64,000 nucleotides of DNA, from contig WPIO01000276.1 in the NCBI GenBank assembly GCA_009760855.2, positions 18,016 through 82,015 on the forward strand, read 5' to 3'. The DNA comes from Cristatella mucedo (taxonomy: Eukaryota > Bryozoa > Phylactolaemata > Cristatellidae). The notes below the pieces were generated by a model that saw only the letters and a list, made by a program, of their open reading frames with translations, made no database searches and was not told the origin of the DNA. Of this stretch, positions 11,335-22,430 are shown in pieces (position 1 is the first letter of the stretch; every line of letters starts with the position of its first letter). The position numbers were made by a program, and so were the translations under genes.

Positions 11335-12365
11335 ACCTTTGATCTTTCCACTCGGAATCGAATTCCTGGCTGACATTTTCACCTTCCAGCTTCAGCACGC
11401 GATATCAGTTGGCTATCATTTTGCCCGAAGTGAAGTGTTCGCACTAATTATTACAGCAGCAGGGTGTTATCACCAGCACTACCCAATCCGGACATTTGCA
11501 CGGCTTGGGTAGCGAACCTGCAGCTACTTCCTTCACGGAAAGTACACAGCTACTGGACGCAGAGTAGACATTTGAATTTTGATCTAATTGAGCTGGAAGG
11601 TGAAACTATCAGCAAGGCATTCGATTCCGACTAGAAAGGTAAAAAGTGTCATTGCAATGCCGTACAATTTTGTCATAGCTTTGAATGCAAACGGCTTGCA
11701 CGTGACGGCACACAAAAACACTGCCCCGAACTTTCATGCCTGTATTCCCTCTGTTGATGAACAAACGATGTTGTATTAGCCTGTATTTCTTCACGGATGC
11801 TGGCCAGGCCTCAAGCTCGTGACGCCCCACCCAGCACGTTAGTTACAGCTTCTCGTGCCTCTGCAGACCTTGACCGTGTCAAATCGCTACGGCCCATAAA
11901 CGGGGCCGTAAACTGGCCTCAGCGGCAATAATTCGCCTTTAAAAGCCTGCAGGCATAAACGCCGTTTGCATCGTAATGACAGACGTAACAAAGCAGCTGC
12001 ATCCCAAGCCGCCGAATCTGTTATAGGCATCGGCTTTAGTGGGCGTCGCTTTTATGTTAGGCCAGAGCAGGAAGTCCGTACCGTTTAGCTCGCTGCGAAA
12101 TGGTGCAGCGGGTGCGACGTGGTGACGAGCTTGCGCCTGTGCCGGTGCCTTCCGCTCGACAGCTGCATCTAGCAGAGAAATCCGGCTAATGGGCGCGAGA
12201 CCTGCAGACCTGCCGGCCGCAGGACGGGAGCGCCGGCCATCTCGACAAACGCCCGATGAGCAGAGGCGGACGCTCGCACGTCTGTCGTTGGTGCAGACAG
12301 CAGAGAGCATGCTGGCTTCTAGTCTCGCCGTCGTGCGAGCGCTGGCTGCTCGTGTTGATTCCCTA
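11335..12365 (-). repeat. Repeat V copy 1, with internal inverted arms
   Basis: Reverse complement of 22431-23615. The GC-rich end lies at 12060-12360 and the other end carries an inverted repeat: about 50 bases at 11343-11392 (TCGGAATCGAATTCC core, CACCTTCCAGC) recur reverse-complemented at 11588-11640. A ~190-base spacer separates the arms. A foldback-type DNA element or the end of a larger element are both possible. No credible protein. Confidence 0.55.
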
Positions 12366-12487
12366 ATTGACTTACAATACAATGATGAACCTTTAAGAAT
12401 GACATCAAAACTTGATGTAAGTATTGAATTAAATTCTCAAATACCTACAGCCACTGCTAGTGCTGCTGCTACACCTATTCATTACTA
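12366..12487 (+). pseudogene. Capsid C-terminal fragment, VLE copy B
   Basis: Frame with DEPLRMTSKLD and ELNSQIPTATASAAAT, equivalent to 57525-57635 in copy D. The rest of the capsid gene is missing at the junction with V1. The tyrosine codon TAC at 12378-12380 corresponds to a TAA in copy D (57522), showing that the D stop is decay. Confidence 0.5.
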
Positions 12488-13265
12488 AACTATCTGTTAG
12501 AACACAGCTGAACTAACTTCTAAAAGATATGGGTTGCCATTTACTAGTAGTAAGGGACCATTTGCTTATGAAGGAAAAGACATTTAAAAATTTAAAACCA
12601 CATATATAATAAAAAACTTGATTTTGTGCAAGGTTCCGATGAATGGAAAAAATTATTGTCGTTGAATATTGGCAGATCTGGACTTTGTTCTGTACTTGGT
12701 CATGATATGGTCTTTGGTGATCAAACAGAAGTTAATACTGCTATAATTGCTAACACAAAACTAAAATTATTTTGCTAAAAACTTTAATACGAGGTGTCCG
12801 CAAATGCTATTTGGTAAAGTATTTGAACCTATCGCTGCTAAGTTTTTTTAAATGAAACTTGACGTAAAACTTAAAAATAGTAATCATCGTTTTACTAGTG
12901 ATGGCGTTTATAGATATTCATCACATGGTAAAATTCATGGAGATACTTTATTAGAAATAAAATGCTTATGAAGTAGAAGTATTATTAAAGATTGTATACC
13001 TAAACAGCATCATGCTCTGTGTCAATTAGGTTTGCATGTATTAAAACTAAGTGAATGTTATTATTTTGAGTTTGAAAATTGTGTTCCTTGACTAAACTGT
13101 AAACAACCACCACTAGACTGCATAGCTGCTGGTAAATTTTGAGTTTCAACTCAATATGAGTTTTATATTCATATCAGAAGCTAACTTTTTATGTTATTAC
13201 TTAAAGATAAGAAGTACTTTGACTTTTTAGTTTGATATTATAAGAAAATATGGCAGATTTAATAA
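12488..13265 (+). pseudogene. YqaJ-type exonuclease remnant, VLE copy B
   Basis: Contains FGKVFEPIAAKF near 12805, the catalytic-like GDTLLEIKC block near 12940-12966, and the TQYEFYIHIR block near 13150. TGA 12969-12971 stands where copies A and D have TGG, and TGA 13233-13235 is shared by all three copies. Frameshifts occur near 12600-12660, around 12780 and near 13190. Confidence 0.6.
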
Positions 13266-13329
13266 TAAAAAAGGAAAAGATATGATAAAATGATAAGGAA
13301 ATGATAAAAATAATTATATAAGAAGACCG

Positions 13330-13786
13330 TTGATGCAAATAGTAGAAGAAGAAGATCCCGATAGATTTGTTAGAATAGTACCAATTGCTAAGGAAGTATT
13401 AAATAGATCAACAGTTTTAATCAATGAATATATGGATAAATCGGAGAGTATATCTTAGTGGTTATGTCACAAAAATGGAAGGTTATCTAGTGTCAGATCT
13501 TGAATCAAATGGAATTAGAATTATTAGCCTTAGTGATTCTTTTAATCTTTCACATGCAATAACAAAAAGCAATGCAGATTAAAATTTCATGGTAACTGGA
13601 AATGGATAAATAAATTAGCAAGGTCTGGCTGCCACTAATCTTGGTCCAAAAGTTAATCCAAGTGATGCTACTAATTTAAGTCAGTTAAGTAATTAGGTTA
13701 AAAAATCCGGTGATGCAATGACTGGCGATCTAAATATAAATGGATTTGCTATTACTTCTACCGATTGGAATTATAGTATTGTAATG
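13330..13786 (+). pseudogene. Fibre protein, N-terminal part, VLE copy B
   Basis: N-terminal QIVEEEDPDR block, then a GYLVSDLESNG block, then KSGDAMTGDLNINGFAIT near 13710-13755. This pattern is typical of phage tail-fibre shafts and adhesin heads. Three serine or glutamine codons have become TAA/TAG here. The gene is cut at about 13786 by nLTR-B1 and resumes at 16437. Confidence 0.6.
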
Positions 13787-16436
13787 TAATGTATCTCTGT
13801 CTGTAACTCCACAAAGTCATAAAGACCATTCGAGTGTTACCCAGGAGAGTTTTGTTTAGAGCACTCACAGCCTAAGCGGCTTTCGGTACGCATTCGGTAG
13901 CCAACAGACTTCGTCGCACGCAACAAAGAGAAAGTGGGAAGCATAGCAGAGTCAGGAGAGCAGTTGAGGTAGTGATTAGCATAGAAGTAGCAGCTCAGGA
14001 CCGCTGAAAACGTTGTGCAATAGTCGGCAGTAGGAGAGTAGTTATCGCTGCATAAGAATTGTGGAAGCGATTTCCACAGTCTAGGACCTGCAGAGCTAAA
14101 GCTTCTGTCGCCAACTGTCTTTAAGCTGAGGAATGAGGCAGTTAATTTATTGTCCACACAGGACCTCAGGGCTCGAACAGGCTGAAACTGATGCAGCAGC
14201 TCAGCTAGGTATGAAGGAGCAAAGCCGTGGCGGGCCTTGTGGGTCAGCTTAAGAACTTTGCTCTGTATCCTTTGCTCCACTGGCAACAATCCTAGCTCCT
14301 CAGCAAATGATACACGTGCTCAAACCGCTTGGACTTGAAGACCAGCCTTGTAGCCATATGCATTGTCAGCTGCAGTAGCATAATAGCTTTCTTTGGCAGC
14401 CCAACCAAAAGGGAATTACAATAACCAAGCCGAGACAGAACTAAAGAGCTAGTTAAATTTTTACAAGCTACTGTGGGAGGCAGCTCCTAATCTTGGACAG
14501 GGATCGGATGCAATAGCTAGCTGTAGAGGCAGTCTTCCTAATGAAACTTTTGAAATTGAGGCAGCTGTCGAACACGACACCTAAATTTCGAGCAAGTGGT
14601 GATGGCCACACAATAGCGTCACCTATTAGGACGGCAAAGCCTTTTAATCCAGCCACACGCTTAGGGTGTCCTATGAGCAGCAGTTCGGTTTAATCAACAC
14701 TTAATTTCAAGAAGTTTTCGGACATTCAGGATCGAATATCAGCAACCCAAGCATCCAGTTTCTCAGTTGCTGCAGCAGATTCTGACAATTTGAATGACAA
14801 ATACAACTGAGTATCGTCAGCATAGAAGTGATATCCTATTCCAGGTACCTTAATCACTTTACCCAGAGGTTTCGTATGAATGGAGAGCAGCAAGGGACCA
14901 AGTACAGACCCTTGAAGGACTCCACAGGTGATCCTTCTTGTGTCAGAGACCTGACCCCCACACGACACGGATTTAACACGATCAGACAAGTAGAATTTAA
15001 ACCACGCCAGCCCTTCGTCTGCCAGACCGATCGTTGTTCTCAATCGTTCAAGCAGAACTACGTGATCAATGGTGTTCAAGGCAGCAGACAGATCTAGCAG
15101 AGCTAGGGCAGTGACAATCCGGTCGTCGTTGCCACGTAGAATGTCATTGTTAACACGGAGGAGAGCAGTTTCAGTAGAGTGCTACCTCTTGAAACCTGAT
15201 TGAAATGTTTCTGACATTCCATTATGTTCAATATTTTGAACTAGCTGCTGAGCAACAATTTTTTCAATAATCTTTGATAAGAACGGAAGAAGGGAAACTG
15301 GACGATAGTTTGCTAGGACCTCTGTGTCTAATCCAGGCTTTTTAAGAATAGGTCTAACGATTGCCGATTTGAAGGACTTGGGTACGACTCCTTTCCCAAA
15401 GAAGCATTAAAAATCTTGGTTATGGCAGGGCTAAGTTGGTCTGCTAGTGTAGACCACAGAGATGAAGGTATAGGGTCTTCAGGAGACGAGCTTGTTTTGC
15501 TAGACCTTATTAAGGAAGCCACATCACAGGCAGAATCATCAGAGAATCTTTTAAGAAAGGTCACAGGTTGAGGAACGGCGATTGCTTTGGTCGGAGGGGG
15601 CTTAATGGAGGCACGAATGTGCACAATTTTTTCAGTCAAGAAGGCTAAAAACGTTTCGGCTGAGCCCTTAATATCATGGGAGACAGACCATGCAGCATTT
15701 GCCAGTAAATGGTTTACTGTCTTTAAATCGGTTTAGACTGGCAGGAATTCAGCTTTCTAATGAAAAAAGAAGCCCTGGTTTTTGTAAGCTTTCGGGTGTA
15801 AACGCGAAGGAATCTTTAAAATTGACTAGATCTGCCTCAGACCCCGGTTTCTTGAAACGACGTTCTAGCCTGAGCTTAACCCGGCGCATCTGAAGGAGCT
15901 TTTTGTAAATTTCAAGGAATCTCGACGACTATGATCATTAATAGAGCGAACGGGAGCATGCTTGTCAAGAACACTCACGAGTGCCATGTTCATCGCATCA
16001 ATGAGGGTATCGAGGTGGCCGGGCGAGTCTGAAAGCAGATCAAGAAGACCTGCATCACAATCAGATTTCAAAAACTTGTCAATGTCAATGCTTTGTAATG
16101 TACGTCGTTTGGCAAATTCAACGTTGCCCTGTACGTACGAGGGAGCAGGAACAGTAAACGAGACCGAACAATGATCTAAGAGGGTCAGTGGGCACACCAC
16201 AAGGTCAGTGGGTAGGACATCCTTAGTGATCACGAGATCTAAAATGTGGCCACCGACGTGGGTGCTATGAATAACGTGTTGGGCCAAACCGAAATTCTCC
16301 AGACAGTCAAGAAATGAGCGGCCCGGGCTGTTGCTAGGGTTTTCAACGTGAATATTGAAGTCTCCTACAATCAGTACCGGCCTGTCACACAGAAATATTT
16401 TAGCTAGGCACTTGTAAAACTCCTCTATAAAGAGGT
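13787..16436 (-). mobile_element. nLTR-B1: endonuclease-RT non-LTR retrotransposon inserted in VLE-B
   Basis: Longest copy of family B. Reading the minus strand from 16436, the C-terminal half of an APE-type endonuclease comes first (VGDFNIH near 16360, then HILDLVIT and DHCSVSF). Then follow the linker (IVHIRASIKPP), the RT core (ALLDLSAAL-like, NTIDH, QGSVLGP, YADDTQLYL near 14815-14840), the thumb and the C-terminal block ending at 13837. The 3' tail is ATTAC-like at 13787-13800. At least five frame breaks, so it is inactive. Copy D marks the empty site near 58905. Confidence 0.85.
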
Positions 16437-16918
16437 AATACTAATACTACACCTAGTGTTCTTCCTGAAGTATTTATGTTACTTATGGTGGATTAAAACG
16501 AGATGTAATGCTAAAGGTTATCCTGCAACCAACGAGTAAAATATGAATATTAACTCAATAATTATTATTGCTGATCCTGTTAATCCTGCTTATGCTGCAA
16601 ATAAATCTTACTCTAACAAAACAGTAAAAAAATAACAGAAGTAATTCCTGTATCATTAAATCCAAGATTTATAAATTCTATTATAAATACATTTGTTGCT
16701 TATTCTTAGTAAAGGAAGAATGATCTACCATTAATCTTAGTAAGCCTGATGGTAATTGGTTCATGCAACGGTGTATCCCTAAGACCAAGTATTCAAGGCC
16801 ACTTAAAACAAAGTCTTTTACAGAAATAACACAAGCAATAATAGATATTTCTACAAATGGTTCTTTACAATGGCCAAAGAAGATAACCGTAGATCCAGGA
16901 AAAGAGATTAAAGGATAG
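16437..16918 (+). pseudogene. Fibre protein, C-terminal part, VLE copy B
   Basis: Continuation of the fibre gene after nLTR-B1: a second fibre-like block (DPVNPAYAANKSY near 16575-16610) and the C-terminal domain ending in TAG 16916-16918. Frameshifts near 16610 and 16690. Confidence 0.55.
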
Positions 16919-16984
16919 TTTGCAAAAGAAACGAAAACAGACTTGGAACACGGGTAATATGAAACTACTAGTAGTAAAAAGAGT

Positions 16985-17478
16985 GTTGAATTAGTGAAAG
17001 GAGGAAACGAATAGTAGCAGAAAGAGCCTATATTGCGCAATATGAAAATAAATTACAAAGCATTAATAAATGAGATTATGTTAGAAATAAAGAGTATATT
17101 GATATTTTAACAAAGATTATTTATTACCTAAATAATAGTATTGCAAGAAAAAATTGGTGAAGAACTCGCTAAGGCAACCAAAAAAGAAATCGTAAAACTA
17201 AATGAACAAAAATATCATAGAGAAGTAGGGGAACGACAAAAAAATGAAACTAGGAACAACTAATAGCTATTTATTAGCACCAGTGTAGGATAAGATAAAA
17301 AAGAAGAGCTATTGATCAGATATAGAGTTTAACTCAAAGTATTATTGTTAGAACAATGGTAATGAAAGGCCAGCCAGTACGTTATTGGGTCGATGATGTT
17401 ACAAAGAGTTTTGTTAGACAAAAACTGCAAGTAATTAAACAGAAGAAGCTTGTTTTGGTGAACGCTCCATTGTAATAT
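16985..17478 (+). pseudogene. Coiled-coil ORF remnant, VLE copy B
   Basis: Frame with RIVAERAYIAQYENKLQSI, an in-frame TGA at 17071-17073 (also TGA in D), DYVRNKEYID and a Lys/Glu-rich helix. The last block (GQPVRYWVDDV near 17380) ends at TAA about 17476. Function unknown. Confidence 0.5.
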
Positions 17479-17645
17479 CTTCAAACTCTCCTTTTGTAAT
17501 TACTTTATCAGATGAAGCATGTGCTATCTTGGAAATAAATTTTGAAATAGATTCCAGGGTAGATCTTTTACATGTGCCGTTTTCAGCAAGAACACCATCA
17601 ATTGGTACTATCAATGCAGTCGGTGCTGAAAAGAAAGAGACTGCA
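17437..17645 (-). CDS. Small conserved convergent ORF, VLE copy B (open)
   Basis: The minus strand reads without a stop for about 68 codons (SIGTIN on the plus strand is its antisense). Blocks PIDGVLAE, CKRSTLES, GEFEDI and MERSPKQASSV end at TAA 17439-17437. It overlaps the end of the coiled-coil ORF tail to tail by about 40 bases. A pyrimidine-rich CTTTCTTTTCAG at its 5' end could be a splice acceptor or simply part of the frame. No homologue recognised. Confidence 0.45.
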
Positions 17646-17690
17646 TGAGTAATATTAGGAAATTAATTATAACAATAATATTAAAGAACT

Positions 17691-18625
17691 TGATAAAGCG
17701 TCCTCGGAGTAGTCAATCTCTTTCTAGGCGCTTTACATTTGCAGTAAAGGGAAACACGATTGAATGGTGAGTAATATCGTGCTTGATAAACAAACATGTA
17801 TAACATGGTTAGGGGTGAGTTGCACAAGGTCAGCATGCAAGTGTGGTTAGTGGCAGCATGCACAGTGTCAGCACACATAAGCACATCAAGAACGAATTGC
17901 GAGGACCCACTAAATGCTGTCCCTAATAGGTGTTTTTAATTTTTTTTTATATAATCAAGTCAAGGGACGTTCTGACACAAGTAGGGAGTGAGTTCCAAGC
18001 TTTGGGAGCATACCAGATAAATTCACGTTGTCAAAAGATTTGAGGTTTGTACGAGGTATTGGTAAACTGATGGATTCCGAAAAGCAGATGATACGATGTT
18101 TGGCCTGGTGGGGAGAAGATCTGAGATAGGCTGGAGCTAAAGAATGAAGTGAACTAAAAGTGAGTAAAACAGCCTTGAAGTCGATCCGTTGATTGACTCG
18201 TAGCCAGTGCAGGTCGCTGAAAAGTAGGGTGACCACAGACAAGCCTAGCTTTGGAGTTTTGCACCAGCTGTAATCGCCTGCTTGCACAGGCCGGTAGGCA
18301 AGCTAGCAGTGAGTTACAGAAGTAAAGACGGGATGTCACAAATGCATGGACTAACTTAGACGTGGTATCCTTATGTAAACAAGCCCGAATTTCAGCAATG
18401 TTATGTGGCTGAAAGTATGCAGACTTGACTGTGGAGCTGATGTGTTGTCTAACGAGAAGTCACTTTGGAACATGACAACTAGATTTCGAGCTGATTCAAC
18501 TGGAGATATGCTGGCAGAGCCAATTTTGAGAGTCAACCTTTCCTATTTATGAATCAAACTTGGTTTCCCAAAACTTGCAAGTTAGTTTTATCATCGTTTA
18601 GTTTTAGAAAATTTGCTGCCATCCG
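17691..18625 (-). mobile_element. nLTR-A2, 3' fragment
   Basis: Minus-strand 3' end of family A: 3' UTR at 17700-17940 and the C-terminal block (LPIPRTNLKSF, LAPAYLRS) at 17955-18287. Upstream thumb sequence reaches LNDDKTNL near 18590-18610. Small deletions and stops throughout. Confidence 0.8.
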
Positions 18626-20610
18626 TGTTAAATTATATATCTTATTTTTGATAGATTAGCTAGACTCGATCTAACTTTAGTTTTATACTGCAAAATCTCA
18701 TCATATATTTGGATAACCAAATTCTTTCGAAAGTCAGGTAATTTCCTATGAGTTTTAGGTTTTCTTTCTTTGGGAAGTAAAACTTATTACGACAGTTTAC
18801 TAATTTTGGTGGAACACATGAAGTAGTATGTTTTTGAAAGTTATGAAGATTAGGGACTTGAGCGAGTTCTAGACAAGCGATCGGACTCAGCTTGTTGATA
18901 TGCAAAGGTCGAGCCCTAGGCTACATTATGTTCAAAAACATGCTACTTTTGACGATGCCGTCCAGCTCGGAGGCAGTGACGGTGCAATGGGCTGGCGCCG
19001 GCTTGAGTCACGGCGAGTAGTTCTGCTTGGCCGCCTTCAAAATGGACTCTCGCAGCTAGCGGTCATCTTTAAGCAACTTGATCTGCTTCCTCACGGCCAC
19101 GATTGTCGCACACATGGCCACGGCGTAGCGGTGGCGACTGCGACTGCTGCGACCAAGGCTGCAGTGGCGAAGGCAACGGCGGCTGCTGGGGGGGAGCTGA
19201 GAGGGAATACGGCGGGGCGTGTCCGAGGCGACTCGGCAATGCTGTGACGACCTAGCTGCCGCCGGTTGGCTCAGCCTATCGACCCTTGGACAGGGGTCGG
19301 TCGAGCAGAAGGGTGTGTGGGTGAGCTCACTGGTGCAAGCTGTCAAGCTGACCCAGGGCCGCCGGAATTCCTGTGTGTGCTCGCAAGCTAGCACAATCGC
19401 ACTCCCTTTCGGGAGGTCGCGATCGCCGAGACGGAAACCGGACCAGATCGGCAATCCGTCATGATTGCTCGGCTCGCGCCGGCACTCGGCTGCACGGCGA
19501 CGTTTGTTGCCGTGTTTGGGGGTAAGTCCTGCAGTAGCAGGAGTTATCCCTCAAAATGGCCGCCAATAGGGGGAGTTGTCCCTCTAAAAGCATGTTTAAA
19601 AAAATATTGTACGAAGACCAGTAAACTGATTGGCATGAAAATACGCACGAAGAACACTGGTAGCATTAGCTATTGTTTGATATAATATACCTGATATTTT
19701 GACCTTCTGATGATCTTTAAAAGTCCAAAGTCACGTATAGCACTGCTGGTAAAAGCCAGCTCGTCAGTTTTCTGATCCAAAAAATGTTTTTGCAGAAATA
19801 TAGCAAACCACTAAAAAATGCAAGACTTTCTACTGGACACACTCCCCCCACAAAAAACTTTAAAAAATTTTGACTTCTCAAACTGTTGACTGTCATTACG
19901 AACACAGCCCACGGACACTTTGTGACAGGCACATTATATGCTTACACACCCATCATGCATACATGCACAGGTGGGGAGTGTGGAGACAGGTGAGCTCCAC
20001 CTATATTCCAAGTTTCACACAGATCGGCCCAGTATCGACCAAGTCGAACAATGTACCTGGTACCAAGGACTACTGTTGTGACAGCACTTAGAGAAGCCAA
20101 CTTAAGGTGCCAAAGCATGCAGGTGACATGAAATAACAAGAGTGTTACTTTATTTGTCACCATACAACATCGAAACATACTTATGAGCACGTACTTCAAA
20201 TTTCACGTTGATTGGGTCACAAGTAGCCTACCTGTGACATTTTTACGCCATGTGAGTGAAAGGATGACAAAGGCTTAGCACGACAAACACAGCCAGTTTT
20301 GACCAAAACAAGTCTATCTACTGAGGTCTAATATGCATGCGAGAAGGCTGGAATGATTCTGTAACTACACTCGATCAAATATTCCAAAGTTTTAAGGTTT
20401 TCAGATCATTATTTTAGGAGATATGACATAAATGTCAGCAGGCATTGGACTGTCGTTTGCAGATAAACTGCAAAACCCCATGCTTTAACCAAGAGGCAGC
20501 ACTAGGAAACGCTACCATCGCACGTACATTCAATATTATTCAACATTCAACATATTCAATGAATAGATAAATATGGATCTTTGCAATAGGTCAACCTAAC
20601 AAGATCCTTA
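18626..20610. other. Unassigned DNA with a GC-rich core (18900-19550)
   Basis: No frame here is recognisable. The best open stretches, 18900-19247 plus and 19454-19056 minus, overlap each other in the GC-rich core. Both are alanine- or arginine-rich, which suggests compositional ORFs. From 19560 to 20610 the DNA is AT-rich with nothing identifiable. I see no other copy of this stretch in the window, so it may be the least repetitive region. Confidence 0.4.
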
Positions 20611-21055
20611 TACAGCCTTAGCAGATCAAGCCGTGGCTTCTTTTTTCATTAGAAAACTGAATTCCTGCCAGTCGGACACTAAACAGATTTATAAGATAGC
20701 AAACCATTTCCTGGCCAATGATGTCAGGTCTGACTCCCCAGATATTAAGGGCTCAGCCGAAACGTTTTCAGCCTTCTTGACTGAAAAAATTGTGCACATT
20801 CGTGCCTCCATTAAGTCCCCTCCGATCGAAGCTATCGCCGTTCCTCAACTTGTGACCTTCCTTAAAAAGGCTAAACTGCTCTCCTAACTCTGCTATGCTT
20901 CCCACTTTCTCTTTGTTGCGTGAGACGAAGTCTGTTGGCTACCGAATGCGTACTGAAAGCCGCTTAGGCTGTGAGTGCGCTATACAAAACTCTCCTGCGT
21001 AACACCCACATGGTCTTTTTGACTTTGTGGAGTTACTGACGGACATGCATTACAT
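20611..21055 (+). mobile_element. nLTR-B6, internally deleted
   Basis: Starts with the linker before RT (FIRKLNSCQSDTKQIYKI, IVHIRASIKSPP, open to 20887). At about 20868 it jumps directly to the 3' end (CTCTCCTAACTCTGC, then the DFVELL-like 3' UTR and ACATTACAT tail). The whole RT domain, about 1.8 kb, is missing. Confidence 0.8.
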
Positions 21056-22430
21056 TACATATCCGCGATAGGTCTCATACCTCAGTCCGGCAATCCAGGC
21101 TACGGCCGGGCGGCTCACCGGCATTCGCCAATACAAATATCTAACTATTAACGACATAAATGAGAACTTGAAATCACCTAAATTTCCTCGAATAGAAACA
21201 ATTCAACATTTTGAGACTGGCTTCCAGTAAACGACGCGGTAGTTCCATTCAAGTCACCAAGCTGACCGGCCGCCGAAGAAAGGACCACTCGTGGCCGTTG
21301 CCTCGTGCGTTATGGCGGCTACAGGAACTGGATCAGCTGTCCCAGGACTCGTGCGGTGCCGTGATAATGGACTCCTTGGTTAAGGCGGCCCCGGCAGCAG
21401 CAAATTCTCAACACATTATCCCTAATATTCATCTGCTGGCAGAATGACAGTCACTTCCGGTTTTTGATCCGATGTAAACATACCAATGTAAACAGGTTTC
21501 TGCCAAGTCAATAAGGAGTGGGCCATGGAATGCCGCTTACCGTCGGTTGCTATGGGCGCGGCGGGGAAGCAGACGTTGGACTAGGCACCCTGCCGATAGG
21601 GGGTTCGCTCTTTTATAATTTTGTTATACTATCAGTCGGACGTGTGATCTCGATGGGCGTGTCATTTCCGGGAAATTTTTACGTTGTATCATTCTCCCAT
21701 AAATTTTTGAGGGTGCGTTTATGGCTGAGTAGCTTATATTCGCAGAGTTCACCGAAAAACCGCCATTCCGGCTCAGTTATTTGTCAAAGTAAGTTATTTT
21801 GTTGAACTCGATGTATGACTTCCGGTTTCAATAGGTCTTACAAAATAATTTTATTGACCATATTCCAGTCATCTTACAACCACCAATATTTGAGCTTGCA
21901 TTTATAACTAGTTTATATTTAATACGCAAATTTTGAAAAAAATTGACAATTTTTGTGGACCTACCCAGGATACCCCTCGCCAGCACCAGGCGAGGTCGGA
22001 TTGCGAACGCTCCGAGAGAGATCCGGCGGCAGAGGGAGTGAGCACGTGCGACCGGAAAAAAATCGGTGAGACCAAAAGCAGTACCTTCGCGACGACGTCG
22101 GCTGACGGACTGCAGCACAGCCGCCTGGTGGCACCTCGCGCTCGAGCTCTCGTGATGATGCCGAGGCGCCTAACCTCGCCGCCCGATGCGTGCAGGGCCG
22201 GAAGTTAACAGAAAGAGCCGCCGACCGTGGCTCACGCCTCCGTAGCTCAACGTCGCGTTGCGCTTCGCACAAGGCGCCCGCTTCTCACGATATCCTTCCT
22301 GGATGCAGCGTCTTACGAAACCGCTAGCAGCAAGGCAGCCGCCGGCGGAGGGCGACTCCAGGGGCGCCCCAGGCGTACCCTCAATTACTCGGCTCTCCTG
22401 GCACCGATCGCTGCGAGAGAGATCTCTTGC
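21056..22430. other. Unassigned DNA, partly GC-rich
   Basis: No recognisable protein or RNA. The open frames at 21211-21447 plus, 22170-22496 minus and 21961-22272 minus are short, overlap antisense frames and have CpG-rich composition. From about 21480 to 21960 the sequence is AT-rich without structure that I can name. Confidence 0.35.

Larger units (their letters stand above)
12366..17690 (+). mobile_element. Virus-like element copy B, split by nLTR-B1
   Basis: Collinear with copy D from 57510 to 60155. The left half (12366-13786) carries the capsid C-terminus, the nuclease and the start of the fibre. The right half (16437-17690) carries the rest of the fibre, the coiled-coil ORF and the convergent small ORF. 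The interruption falls inside the fibre gene and is exactly filled by nLTR-B1. The left edge abuts repeat V1; the right edge is the shared nLTR-A junction. Confidence 0.8.

Noticed and set aside
11335-12365. rRNA or tRNA gene within the GC-rich V repeat
   Set aside because: No conserved rRNA motif or cloverleaf could be traced; the GC-rich part is repeated and imperfect.
18900-19454. Overlapping sense and antisense ORFs in the GC-rich core
   Set aside because: No domain or motif recognised, and composition alone explains the open frames. Kept as unassigned rather than called as genes.
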